From NCBI GenBank assembly GCA_035765635.1, contig DASTWZ010000050.1:62001-126000 (forward strand): a stretch of DNA of 64,000 bases. The letters run 5' to 3'. Position 1 is the first letter of the stretch. Each line of letters opens with the position of its first letter. Of the stretch, positions 36,372-45,187 are shown piece after piece. A program made the position numbers and the translations under genes. A model generated the notes under the pieces. It searched no databases. It was not told where the DNA came from and saw only the letters and a program-made list of their open reading frames with translations. The DNA comes from EW11 sp035765635 (GTDB taxonomy: Bacteria > Verrucomicrobiota > Verrucomicrobiia > Opitutales > Opitutaceae).

Positions 36372-36495
36372 GCGGACCGGTCGCGAGAGAAACGAAGGCG
36401 GCGGCGGGCGCCTGCCTCCGTCGGCAGGCATCGAGCGGCTTCCGGGGCGGGTCGAGGCTTGCGTCGCGACAAATGCTCTCCCCGTTTTGGGAGGC

Positions 36496-37881
36496 ATGAG
36501 CAATTTCAACGAAACGATCGCGGCGCTTTCGACGCCTGTCGGGACATCGGCGATCGCGGTCGTTCGTGCGAGCGGTCCTTTGTGCAGGAAAATCCATGCG
36601 GAGCAATTTCCGGCCTCCCCTGCTCCGAGACCGCGCGCGGCGCGACATGGTGATTACCGATCGGTAAACGGCACGTTGATCGACGACGTAGTCTCCATTT
36701 TTTACCTCGGGCCGCAGTCATACACGGGCGAGGACATGCTGGAGATCTCGTGTCATGGGAATCCGTTGATTGCGCAGAAAATTCTGAGCGACCTGTTTTC
36801 CCGTGGATGCGTCGCTGCCGAGCCCGGTGAGTTTACCCGACGTGCTTTCGTTAATGGCCGGATCGATTTGAGCCAGGCGGAAGCCGTGGCGGACTTGATC
36901 GAAGCGCGGAGCGAAAGAGCGTTGTCCGCTGCGAATCAGCAACTTAGGGGAAGTTTAGGCCGTCGTTTGGCGGAGTTGACAGAGGAACTCCTTTCGGCGC
37001 TGGCGCGGGTCGAAGCCTACATCGATTTCCCCGATGAGGATTTGCCACCGGAAGATCGAACGACTTTGCGGAGTGCCATTGAGAAGGTGAGTAGCGGCGC
37101 GGCGCAATTGCTGGCGACGCAGGAGTACGGAGCGCTGCTGCGTGAAGGCGTTCGCACGGTGATCCTGGGAGAGCCGAATGCGGGCAAGAGTTCGCTGCTC
37201 AATCGATTGGTGGGGACGGACCGCGCGCTCGTGAGCGCGGAGCCGGGCACGACGCGCGACTTTATCGAGGAGAGGATCAATCTCGGTCAGCACTGTATTC
37301 GCTTAATTGATACAGCCGGGCTGAATCCCTCCCCTGCCCCGCTCGAGGCGCTAGGCATGCGGAAGACGATCGAGCGCGCGGAGGAAGCCGATTTGTACTT
37401 GGTGGTCATCGATCCGCGCCGCCCAATTCCTACTTTGCCGGAGTCGATTCGGAGCAGGATTTCTGCGGCGAACACCGTCGTGGTTTTGAACAAGAGCGAC
37501 CTTTGGTCTGCCGAGGCGCTGCGTTCGATTGAGGGCGAACTCGCTGCGACGTTTTCAGTCGGGTGTGCGTATGTCCCTGTGTCCGCGTTGAACGGCGATG
37601 GCGTTGATCAGCTAACCGCGCGGATCGCTGCGTTGGCGGAAGCGCACCGGGTTGATTTCGGCGACGAGGTTATTGCCATCAATGCCAGGCACGCCGAGGC
37701 GCTGGGGCGGGCTCGGACTTGTTTGATCGAGGCGATCGCGAAGATCACCGATCCAGAGGAAATCGAGCTGTTGGCAAGCGATCTGCGTGGGGCCCTGGAT
37801 GCGTTTGGGGAGATCGGCGGGCGCATCGACAACGAAAGGATGTTGGACCACCTGTTTGCTTCGTTCTGTATAGGCAAGTAA
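36496..37881 (+). CDS. mnmE: tRNA modification GTPase MnmE
   Basis: A 461-residue MnmE/TrmE. It has the N-terminal dimerisation/folate domain, a helical domain and an inserted G domain with G1 GEPNAGKS (225-232), DTAG switch II and NKSD, ending in the conserved FCIGK. The C-terminal Cys is part of that signature. With MnmG it builds the 5-carboxymethylaminomethyl group on U34 of certain tRNAs. ATG at 36496 is used because it begins the conserved N-terminus. The upstream GGGAGG is very close (1 nt). mnmG follows 60 bp later on the same strand. Confidence 0.95.
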   Translation: MSNFNETIAALSTPVGTSAIAVVRASGPLCRKIHAEQFPASPAPRPRAARHGDYRSVNGTLIDDVVSIFYLGPQSYTGEDMLEISCHGNPLIAQKILSDLFSRGCVAAEPGEFTRRAFVNGRIDLSQAEAVADLIEARSERALSAANQQLRGSLGRRLAELTEELLSALARVEAYIDFPDEDLPPEDRTTLRSAIEKVSSGAAQLLATQEYGALLREGVRTVILGEPNAGKSSLLNRLVGTDRALVSAEPGTTRDFIEERINLGQHCIRLIDTAGLNPSPAPLEALGMRKTIERAEEADLYLVVIDPRRPIPTLPESIRSRISAANTVVVLNKSDLWSAEALRSIEGELAATFSVGCAYVPVSALNGDGVDQLTARIAALAEAHRVDFGDEVIAINARHAEALGRARTCLIEAIAKITDPEEIELLASDLRGALDAFGEIGGRIDNERMLDHLFASFCIGK

Positions 37882-37941
37882 ACGGCACTTGCTGCTGGCG
37901 TCTCCGTCGCATACGCTGATCGATTGGAATTCGATTAGCCG

Positions 37942-39852
37942 ATGATTTATAACGAGTTACCGTTTGACGTAATTGTTTGTGGAGCGGGCCATGCTGGGTG
38001 TGAAGCTGCGTTGGCTGCTTCCAGGATGGGCGCTTCTACCCTGCTTATTACCGGCAATATCGATACCATCGCTCAAATGAGCTGCAATCCTGCGATTGGC
38101 GGCCAAGCCAAGGGCCAGATTGTGCGCGAAATTGATGCGCTCGGTGGCGAGATGGCGATAAACACGGATGTAACCGGCATTCAGTTTCGTCTGCTGAACG
38201 AGTCGAAGGGTCCGGCCGTGCAGTCGCCACGCGCGCAGTGCGATAAAAAGGCCTATCAATTTCGGCTAAAGCACACACTGGAGCTGCAGGACAATCTCCA
38301 GATTTTTCAGGCTACCGCGACGAGCTTGGTTTATGAGGCTGGGCGTGTGATTGGGGTCCGCACGAACTTGGACATCGAGTTTCGTGGGCAGACCGTCGTG
38401 GTGACGACCGGCACCTTCCTGCGCGGGCTAATGCACATCGGCCAGAACAAGAATGAGGGCGGTCGCCTTGGGGATTTTAGCGCGCGCACCCTCTCCGCGA
38501 GCTTTCTGGAAGCGGGTATCGAACTGCAACGTCTCAAAACGGGAACGCCGCCCCGTTTGCTCGGACGCAGCATTAATTTCAAAAAGATGGAGGAGCAAAA
38601 GGGGGACGCTCGCCCCACCCTGTTCGCTTTCCACGACACGCGAGACTCGGAATCATTGTTCCACGTGGAACACACCGGCGAACGCCGGTTGGGTTGGGCG
38701 CCCGGTCAGGAGCAGGTCTCTTGTTGGATGACCTACACCACGCCTGAGACAGCGGCACTGGTTCGGGAAAATCTTTCCCGCTCCGCCATGTATTCTGGTG
38801 AGATCGAAGGCGTGGGACCGCGCTATTGCCCGAGCATCGAAGACAAGTTCGTCAAGTTTGCCGATAAGCCGAGGCACCTCCTCTTTCTGGAGCCAGAAGG
38901 CCGCCACACGAACGAATATTACGTCAACGGGCTCTCCACTTCCCTGCCCTTTGATGTTCAGCTGAAGATGATTCACAGTGTAATCGGGCTGGAAAAAGCC
39001 GTCCTCCTTCGGCCCGCCTATGCTGTGGAGTATGATTTCGCTCCCCCTACGCAGCTTTATCCCTCGTTGGAGTCACGAAAGGTCGAAAATTTGTTTTTCG
39101 CTGGCCAAATCAATGGCACGTCAGGCTACGAAGAGGCCGGGTGTCAGGGGTTGGTGGCGGGCGTCAATGCCGTCTGCAAGGTGCGAGGCGCGGAGCCGCT
39201 GATTATTTCTCGGCACGAGGGCTATATCGGGGTGTTGATCGATGACTTGGTCACTAAAGGCACGAATGAGCCCTATCGCATGTTTACTAGCCGCGCCGAG
39301 CATCGGTTGCTGTTCAATCACGGAAGCGCGGAGCTCCGACTCGAACACCATGCGCGCCGGCTCGGTCTGCTGAGCAGCGCGCGGCTGGCTCGCGTTGCTA
39401 CCAAGCGCGAAAAGATCGATTATTGGTGCGCGGAATTCGATCGTCGCCGGGCGCCTGGGGGTGCTTCCGGCACTTTAGGCGATGCAGTCCGTCGGGAAAC
39501 GAATGGTAACGCGCCAGCTCCGGAGCTTCCGGAAGATTTTCGCCAAGTGGATGACCCCATTCGCCAGGAAGTTTTATACCGCGTCGCGTACCAAGGGTAT
39601 CTGGCCCGTGAGCAACGCCAGATAGCGCGAATGAGTGACGTCGAGAAAATCAGGATTCCCGATGGCTTCGATTTCTCGCAAGTGAGGGGACTGCGAAAAG
39701 AAAGCGCGCAGAAACTACAACTTTTCCGACCGGTAAACCTCGCGCAGGCAGGTCGTATCAGTGGGGTAAGCCCCGCGGACGTGAGCATTCTCATGGTCGT
39801 TTTGGAGGCGCGGCGGCGAAAAGCGGCCAGCAACGAGCGGACAACGGGCTAG
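37942..39852 (+). CDS. mnmG: tRNA uridine-modifying enzyme MnmG (GidA)
   Basis: A 636-residue FAD enzyme with the dinucleotide-binding motif GAGHAGCE (from Gly14) and signature motifs GGQAKGQIVREIDALGGEM and QINGTSGYEEAGCQG (full length for the family). It acts with MnmE on wobble uridines. The start ATG is the first in frame before the Rossmann motif. It is 60 bp after mnmE, an arrangement seen in many bacteria. No terminator is seen after the stop. Confidence 0.97.
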   Translation: MIYNELPFDVIVCGAGHAGCEAALAASRMGASTLLITGNIDTIAQMSCNPAIGGQAKGQIVREIDALGGEMAINTDVTGIQFRLLNESKGPAVQSPRAQCDKKAYQFRLKHTLELQDNLQIFQATATSLVYEAGRVIGVRTNLDIEFRGQTVVVTTGTFLRGLMHIGQNKNEGGRLGDFSARTLSASFLEAGIELQRLKTGTPPRLLGRSINFKKMEEQKGDARPTLFAFHDTRDSESLFHVEHTGERRLGWAPGQEQVSCWMTYTTPETAALVRENLSRSAMYSGEIEGVGPRYCPSIEDKFVKFADKPRHLLFLEPEGRHTNEYYVNGLSTSLPFDVQLKMIHSVIGLEKAVLLRPAYAVEYDFAPPTQLYPSLESRKVENLFFAGQINGTSGYEEAGCQGLVAGVNAVCKVRGAEPLIISRHEGYIGVLIDDLVTKGTNEPYRMFTSRAEHRLLFNHGSAELRLEHHARRLGLLSSARLARVATKREKIDYWCAEFDRRRAPGGASGTLGDAVRRETNGNAPAPELPEDFRQVDDPIRQEVLYRVAYQGYLAREQRQIARMSDVEKIRIPDGFDFSQVRGLRKESAQKLQLFRPVNLAQAGRISGVSPADVSILMVVLEARRRKAASNERTTG

Positions 39853-40002
39853 GGGACGGACAAGGCAGAAATACCGCGGTTCGACCTCCGTACGCCAGCA
39901 GCTTGCCGCTTGGCGTGCCATGTGCTTGTTTCCTGTAACATTTGTGAAACGCGCAGGTAAAAGCACTGGGCAGACAGGCTTCGTAACATAAGCTTTCCGG
40001 TC

Positions 40003-40725
40003 ATGAGCGAACTGAAGGGCAAAAAGATCCTGGTTATCGATGACGAGCAAGATGTGACCGAACTCGTGGCTTATCACTTGAAGGCCCGCGGCTTCGAGGT
40101 CCGCACGCTCAACGATCCAAACGGGAGCCTCGGCACCGCGCGCAGTTTCTCGCCGGATCTGGTCATTCTCGATGTCATGATGCCGGATTTGAACGGTGTC
40201 CAAATATGCCGCCTCTTGCGCGCAGATGCGGACCTCGGAAAAGTGCCGGTGATCTTTTTGACGGCCAAGGCGGAGGAAGCAGACCGCATTCAAGGCCTGG
40301 AAACAGGGGCTGATGATTACATCTGCAAGCCATTCAGCACCAAGGAATTGACTCTGCGCGTGCAGTCGATTTTGCGCCGCGTGCGGGAGGGCCCCGTGGG
40401 TGAGGAACCGAAGAAGCTCCAGGCCGGCCAAATCGTTCTCGATGTGGACCGCCATGAGGCCGTCGTGATGGGTCAGCCTGTCGAATTGACCGCCACGGAG
40501 TTCAAGTTACTGCGACTCCTCATGGAGCGTCGTGGCCGCGTGCAAACGCGCGAGCATCTCCTGATCAACGTCTGGAATTACGAAACCGAGATCGAGACTC
40601 GCACCGTCGACACGCACGTGCGCCGCTTGCGGGAAAAGCTCGGCGCCGAAGCGGATTGGATCGAAACGATCCGCGGGGTGGGGTATAGGATGGCGGAGCG
40701 CAAAGTCGAAGCATGCTCGTCCTGA
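40003..40725 (+). CDS. phoB: PhoB-family response regulator
   Basis: A 240-residue OmpR/PhoB-type regulator. The receiver domain has acidic residues near 13-14, phosphorylatable Asp57 (LVILDVMMPD), Thr87 and Lys109 (CKPFS). The C-terminal winged helix has RTVDTHVRRLREKLG and ends in IRGVGYRM. It overlaps the histidine kinase gene by 13 bp, so they form a two-component pair. The phosphate-response name is inferred from kinase architecture (single TM plus PAS) and not proven; no Pho box was convincingly seen. Confidence 0.85.
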   Translation: MSELKGKKILVIDDEQDVTELVAYHLKARGFEVRTLNDPNGSLGTARSFSPDLVILDVMMPDLNGVQICRLLRADADLGKVPVIFLTAKAEEADRIQGLETGADDYICKPFSTKELTLRVQSILRRVREGPVGEEPKKLQAGQIVLDVDRHEAVVMGQPVELTATEFKLLRLLMERRGRVQTREHLLINVWNYETEIETRTVDTHVRRLREKLGAEADWIETIRGVGYRMAERKVEACSS

Positions 40726-41981
40726 CCGCGATCCTTTTAGCCATTGGCCTCCTTTGGGCGCTGCTGGCTATTTGGGATCATCATCGCGCCACGCGAAGTC
40801 TTCACCTGGCGATTCAGCATCATCGACCTTTTCTTCGAGAACAGATCCCCGGAGCCACTGGCCGCGACTGGACTCAGCTCTGCGCCGACGCCAATGAGCT
40901 GATTCTCGAAGTCACGCGCTTGAATCAACTGCGCTCCGATCAACTGGCGCAGTTGCAGGCGACCCTCGGCAGTTTGCAGGAGGCCGTGCTTATCGTTGAT
41001 AGCAATAATTACATCCTGCTGGCTAACCGCGCCTTACAGGCCATTTTTCCGGCGGCCAAGAATATCGTAAACCATCGTCTCGAGCGCGCGCTGCACAGCA
41101 CGGCGTTTCTGAATTACGTCGAGAACGTGCGAAACAACTCCGCGCAACCGCAGCAAGAAATCGAATTCGTCGAGGGCAATCGAACCACCTGGGTCGAAAT
41201 CACGGGCACGATCATTCCTTCGATCGACCAGCGTGAGTCCTGGGCGCTTTTCGTCATTCACGACATCACGAAGCTGAAGAAGCTCGAACTGGTGCGTAAG
41301 GACTTTGTCGCGAATGTGTCGCACGAATTGCGCACGCCTCTGAGCGTGATCAAAGGCTACACCGAAACTCTCGTGGACGGCCACCAGGAGATGCCACTGG
41401 ACGATCGGGATCGCTTTCTGCGGACGATTCAGCGGCACACCGAGCGTTTGAACTCCTTGCTCGATGATCTGCTCACGCTTTCACGGCTCGAATCGATCAA
41501 CCCGGGCCTGCGTCGCGAGTCGTGCGATCTTTCCGCCCTCGTCGTGGGCATCGTGGACGACTATCGGGCGCGTCCCGCCGCCGCTGGCCATCATCTGAGT
41601 TTCGCGATGGATCCCGCGGTCGGCCCAGTGTTGATCGATCCGCTAAAAATCACGCAGGTCCTCGAAAATCTCATCGACAACGCTCTGAAGTACACCCCCA
41701 AGGGCTCCCACATTGAAGTTGCCACAAAGCTCAAAGAAGGGGAGGTGGAGGTTTCGGTGAGAGATGATGGACCGGGCATCCCGGAGGCCGACCTTCCGCA
41801 TATTTTCGAGCGTTTCTACCGGGTCGACAAAGGTCGCTCACGGGAAAAGGGCGGCACCGGCCTCGGCCTGAGCATCGTCAAACACATCGTGCAGCTCCAC
41901 CAAGGCCGTGCCTGGGCGGAAAGCAAAGTGGGGAAGGGCACGACCTTTTATTTCAATCTGCCCCAGCGCGGCAGCACGTGA
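40713..41981 (+). CDS. phoR: PhoR-like sensor histidine kinase
   Basis: A 422-residue kinase: one N-terminal membrane helix (about 2-21), a short linker, a PAS domain (about 85-190), the dimerisation/H box with His204 (FVANVSHELRTPLSV), and an ATP-binding domain with N, G1 (DDGPGIPEADL) and G2 (GGTGLGLSIV) boxes. The lack of a large periplasmic domain matches PhoR-type kinases, which sense the Pst transporter state through PhoU. It follows and overlaps the regulator gene and is followed by trmB 47 bp later. Confidence 0.85.
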   Translation: MLVLTAILLAIGLLWALLAIWDHHRATRSLHLAIQHHRPFLREQIPGATGRDWTQLCADANELILEVTRLNQLRSDQLAQLQATLGSLQEAVLIVDSNNYILLANRALQAIFPAAKNIVNHRLERALHSTAFLNYVENVRNNSAQPQQEIEFVEGNRTTWVEITGTIIPSIDQRESWALFVIHDITKLKKLELVRKDFVANVSHELRTPLSVIKGYTETLVDGHQEMPLDDRDRFLRTIQRHTERLNSLLDDLLTLSRLESINPGLRRESCDLSALVVGIVDDYRARPAAAGHHLSFAMDPAVGPVLIDPLKITQVLENLIDNALKYTPKGSHIEVATKLKEGEVEVSVRDDGPGIPEADLPHIFERFYRVDKGRSREKGGTGLGLSIVKHIVQLHQGRAWAESKVGKGTTFYFNLPQRGST

Positions 41982-42028
41982 GTCGAAGCGCCCTTGCCAC
42001 AGGGCAAGCGACTTCCTAACCACCCGCC

Positions 42029-42631
42029 GTGGAAAAATCCGCGCCGTCGCCGAAACATCTCTCTGCAAAAGCTGAGCGCCTGCAGGCTCTGGGGATCTTG
42101 CTCGAACGACTGCTGGCCGGCATAAACGGAATCACGCTCGAGATTGGCAGCGGCCATGGCCACTTTCTTACGGCTTACGCAGCGACGCATCGATCCGAGG
42201 TGTGCGTTGGCATCGATATCATTCTCGACCGACTCGCCCGATCGGAGCGCAAGCGTACGCGAGCGGGATTGACCAACCTTCACTTCGTCCGCGCGGAAGC
42301 CTCCGAATTCATGGAAGTCCTCCCGAAGCACGTCGCCCTGGAGAAGATTTTCATTCTTTTCCCCGATCCATGGCCGAAGCGGAGGCACCATAAAAACCGA
42401 TTGATGCAGACAGCTTTTCTGACGGCGCTGGCGGCGCGCTCGCGATCGAGCGCGAAACTTTTTTTCCGCACGGATCATGTGGACTATTTCACGGCGGCGA
42501 CCGCCGCACTGCGGTCCCATCCCCACTGGGAAATCGATGAAAGCGCCTCATGGCCTTTCGAACTCGCGACCGTGTTTCAGGAGCGGGCCGAGACTCATCA
42601 CTCCTGCATCGCGCGCCTCCGGAACCGTTGA
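42029..42631 (+). CDS. trmB: tRNA (guanine-N7-)-methyltransferase
   Basis: A 200-residue SAM-dependent enzyme with the SAM-binding LEIGSGHGHFL motif and the TrmB signature FPDPWPKRRHHKNR. It methylates guanine 46 of tRNA. Start codon is GTG at 42029. The gene follows phoR by 47 bp and precedes the ATP synthase operon. It lacks the N-terminal extension of E. coli TrmB. Confidence 0.9.
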   Translation: MEKSAPSPKHLSAKAERLQALGILLERLLAGINGITLEIGSGHGHFLTAYAATHRSEVCVGIDIILDRLARSERKRTRAGLTNLHFVRAEASEFMEVLPKHVALEKIFILFPDPWPKRRHHKNRLMQTAFLTALAARSRSSAKLFFRTDHVDYFTAATAALRSHPHWEIDESASWPFELATVFQERAETHHSCIARLRNR

Positions 42632-42899
42632 ATCGACCAAGTCGAATTACGCGAATCACCCCGGCGTTTCACGCTGTTGCCGCCCGAGTGATTTTTGCCT
42701 GACGCAATGTGCACAGAGGAGGTTTCTAAAACCCTTCATCTGACGCTCAGCTATAATTCTACTTTTTACAGGTTTGAAGCCCGAGTAAGTGTCACTCCTG
42801 CGTGAAAGCATTAGCTGTCGTAATTTCAGAGATTGACGGCTCAAAGCGCGATTGCCTAGTCCTGAACCTTCCCAATTCTGGACTCTTTTCTGTATTTAT
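42632..42899 (+). promoter_or_regulatory. Candidate atp operon promoter region
   Basis: This 268-bp gap before atpB contains a perfect -10 hexamer TATAAT at 42752-42757 within an AT-rich patch; no good -35 hexamer is at the right distance. The gap has no coding features. The promoter for the downstream operon is most likely here. Confidence 0.35.
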
Positions 42900-43799
42900 A
42901 TGTCCTGGCTCAAGAAGCTCACCCTAGTCACTGCTTCGCTCTTCTCCGCAAGCGCCCTGCTCGCGGAAGAAGGTGCCCATCACGGCGTGGCATCCGCGGC
43001 TGAGCCACTTTTTGAGATCTTTGGTTTGCCGATTACGAATAGTATCGTGACCAGCTGGGTCGTCGCGGTGGTCTTGATCCTGGCTATCCGTTTGGCGGTG
43101 AAACGTCCGAAACTGATTCCAACGCGCGGGCAGGCGGTGGTGGAGAGCGTGGTTCAGGGCATTCTGGATATGACCACGCCGATCGTGGGATCGAGGGTGG
43201 CCAAGCACACGTTTCCGCTCCTCGTCGGTCTTTTCATTTTCATTCTGATTCAGAACTGGAGCGGTCTCTTTCCCGGCGTCGGCACTGTATATATGCGCGA
43301 CCATCATACAGGTGCCTGGATGGATTTCGTTCGCCCCGGCAATGCGGACATGAACGCCACGATCGCATTGGCCGTCGCGTCGTTTGTCGCCTGGGTTTAT
43401 TTCATTGTTCGCTACGCCGGTGTTAAGGCGATTGCCTACGACCTTTTCGGCAACAAGGCCGAGCGCACGGAAATCCCGCTCGCGATCTATTATTTCCTCT
43501 TCGTGATCTTCTTCCTCGTCGGACTTATCGAGGTCGTTTCGATCGCGTTTCGCCCGATTTCTCTCTCGTTCCGTCTCTACGGAAACGTGTTTGGCGGCGA
43601 AAACTTGATGCATGCCATGTCGAGCATGTTCCAATGGGGTCTGCCAATTCCGTTCTACTTCCTCGAAGTTCTCATCGGCTTCGTGCAAGCGCTGGTGTTC
43701 ACCCTCCTGGTCAGCGTCTACATTGGCCTGATCTGCAACCATGGCGACGATCACGCTGAAGAAGGCGCGCACGGCGAAAAAGCGGCCGCTCACCACTAA
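42900..43799 (+). CDS. atpB: ATP synthase Fo subunit a
   Basis: A 299-residue subunit a with an N-terminal signal-like helix ending in LLAEE and a canonical membrane domain. The essential arginine is Arg225 in SLSFRLYGNVFGGE. It forms the proton path beside the c-ring. ATG at 42900 is chosen over the in-frame TTG at 42852 because it begins the signal-like helix. The long, signal-bearing N-terminus is a variation seen in this lineage. The C-terminus has His/Glu-rich residues. First gene of the operon; atpE follows after 65 bp. Confidence 0.95.
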   Translation: MSWLKKLTLVTASLFSASALLAEEGAHHGVASAAEPLFEIFGLPITNSIVTSWVVAVVLILAIRLAVKRPKLIPTRGQAVVESVVQGILDMTTPIVGSRVAKHTFPLLVGLFIFILIQNWSGLFPGVGTVYMRDHHTGAWMDFVRPGNADMNATIALAVASFVAWVYFIVRYAGVKAIAYDLFGNKAERTEIPLAIYYFLFVIFFLVGLIEVVSIAFRPISLSFRLYGNVFGGENLMHAMSSMFQWGLPIPFYFLEVLIGFVQALVFTLLVSVYIGLICNHGDDHAEEGAHGEKAAAHH

Positions 43800-43864
43800 A
43801 ACTTTCCCGCTGGGAGCGTGCCAAAGTTGTGCGCACGGCGGAATAACCACCAAAGAATAAAGTC

Positions 43865-44083
43865 ATGTCCTCCATTATCGCACAAGTCGCCGGAGTCACC
43901 GGCAGCATCCAAGGCGCGCTCGGCTGTTTGGCCGCCGCCATCGGCGTAGGCCTTGTTGGCACCAAGGCTGTTGAAGCTGTTGGTCGCAATCCCGGCGCGT
44001 CCGGCAAAATCCTCGTCCAGTCCATCATTGGTATGGCGCTGGCCGAAGCCGTCGCGTTCTACTCGCTGTTCCTCGGTAAGTAA
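43865..44083 (+). CDS. atpE: ATP synthase Fo subunit c
   Basis: A 72-residue hairpin proteolipid. The ion-binding carboxylate is Glu61 (GMALAEAVAFY) in helix 2, and the conserved loop is AVGRNPGA. It lacks the sodium signature: the helix-1 Gln of Na+-c-subunits is Val here, and the residue after Glu61 is Ala instead of Ser/Thr. A proton-driven enzyme is therefore expected. It is followed by a strong intrinsic terminator (44097-44132) before atpF, which could raise c-subunit expression above the other subunits. Confidence 0.95.
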   Translation: MSSIIAQVAGVTGSIQGALGCLAAAIGVGLVGTKAVEAVGRNPGASGKILVQSIIGMALAEAVAFYSLFLGK

Positions 44084-44096
44084 TCCTTCCGTAGTT

Positions 44097-44132
44097 CCGC
44101 ACCGCTCGCTCGAGCGGTGCGGCCTTTTTTTT
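44097..44132 (+). terminator. Strong terminator hairpin between atpE and atpF
   Basis: Perfect 11-bp stem CCGCACCGCTC/GAGCGGTGCGG with a 4-nt loop, then CC and eight T (44125-44132). It is inside the atp operon, 13 bp after the atpE stop and 20 bp before the atpF start. Partial read-through is needed for the downstream genes, unless they have their own promoter. Confidence 0.9.
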
Positions 44133-44152
44133 CGAAGACGATCCCCTCCGCC

Positions 44153-44743
44153 ATGCTCTCCTCACTCATTGTGCTTGCTCAAACGACCGTTCACGAGGTC
44201 GGCGCCGCTGCTGCTGCCGCTCATGGTGAAGCGGGTGGTGTCACGAAGATTTTCTCCGACTTCGGCATCAACGTGCCAGGCATCTTGGCGCAGGTGGTCA
44301 ACTTCTCCATTGTCGCCTTCATCCTCTGGTATTTCGCCTTCAAACCGGTCCTCGCTTCGATCGAAGAGCGTCAGCAAAAAATTTCCGCCGGCCTGAAATA
44401 TGCCGAGGATATGAAGGCGCAGTTGGCCGCCGCGCAGCAGGAGAGCGCGACGCTGATCAAGAATGCGCAGCTCGAGGCCAACAAGATCATCGAGGAATCG
44501 CGCCGCACCTCGAAGGAACTCGCGGACAAGATCCAAAAAGAAGCGACGGATCGCGCGAACGACACGATCACAAAGACGCAGCAAGCCATCGAGCTCGAGC
44601 GCCGCAAGATGCTCGCCGATGTTCGCGGCGAAATTGCCCGCCTCGTGGTCACGACGACCGAGCACGTCTTGGCCAAGAAACTCAGCGAGAGCGATCGCGC
44701 GGCTTACAACGAAGCCGCGGCCCGCGAGCTGACTTCGGCTTAA
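44153..44743 (+). CDS. atpF: ATP synthase Fo subunit b
   Basis: A 196-residue subunit b: a short N-terminus, a membrane helix (about 38-55, ILAQVVNFSIVAFILWYFAF) and a long charged coiled coil (60-190) forming the peripheral stalk. ATG at 44153 is used; it lies 20 bp after the terminator tail. The N-terminal segment before the helix is longer than in E. coli and Ala/Gly/His-containing. The next gene (atpH) begins 15 bp later. Confidence 0.9.
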   Translation: MLSSLIVLAQTTVHEVGAAAAAAHGEAGGVTKIFSDFGINVPGILAQVVNFSIVAFILWYFAFKPVLASIEERQQKISAGLKYAEDMKAQLAAAQQESATLIKNAQLEANKIIEESRRTSKELADKIQKEATDRANDTITKTQQAIELERRKMLADVRGEIARLVVTTTEHVLAKKLSESDRAAYNEAAARELTSA

Positions 44744-44758
44744 CCTTTTTCTCCGTCA

Positions 44759-45154
44759 ATGTCCGCCGCCAACAAGAAAGCCCAGCAACTCGCCCGTCAG
44801 CTCTTCAAACTGAGCTTTGTCGACGGACGTCTCTCGTCCGAGAGAGTCGCGGGCGTTCTCGAGTATATCGAGAAAACGGCCGACGCTCACCCGCTGGCAG
44901 TGCTCAAAGCTTATCACCGTCTCGTCGCCATCGAGGTCGCGCGGAATCAAGCGGTGGTCGAGCACGCCGGCGAAGTATCCACGCAAACACTACAGAGCAT
45001 CGCCGCCGCTCTGAGCAAAAAATATAATCGCTCCATCTCGGCGGTCGCTCGTCCGAACCCCGGACTTCTCGCCGGTCTTCGCGTGCGTGTCGGCGACGAC
45101 GTTTACGAATCTTCCGTTGCCGGCCAACTCGGCCAGCTGAGTCAAGCCGTCTAA
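44759..45154 (+). CDS. atpH: ATP synthase F1 subunit delta (short form)
   Basis: A 131-residue delta subunit, clearly shorter than the usual 175-185. The N-terminal helical bundle part is reduced (LARQLFKLSFVDGRLSSERV onward, with no typical 'YA.AL' start). The C-terminal part retains NPGLLAGLRVRVGDDVYESS, the conserved end contacting subunit b. It is in the normal operon slot between atpF and atpA. No frameshift is seen at either end, so the shortening appears genuine. Confidence 0.85.
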   Translation: MSAANKKAQQLARQLFKLSFVDGRLSSERVAGVLEYIEKTADAHPLAVLKAYHRLVAIEVARNQAVVEHAGEVSTQTLQSIAAALSKKYNRSISAVARPNPGLLAGLRVRVGDDVYESSVAGQLGQLSQAV

Positions 45155-45187
45155 ATTTCCAACATCCCAACCTAGCGCGTAGCGTCT

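Noticed and set aside
39933..39949. CTGTAACATTTGTGAAA, loosely like a Pho box before the response regulator gene
   Set aside because: Only partial match to the 7-bp direct-repeat consensus; not enough to call autoregulation.
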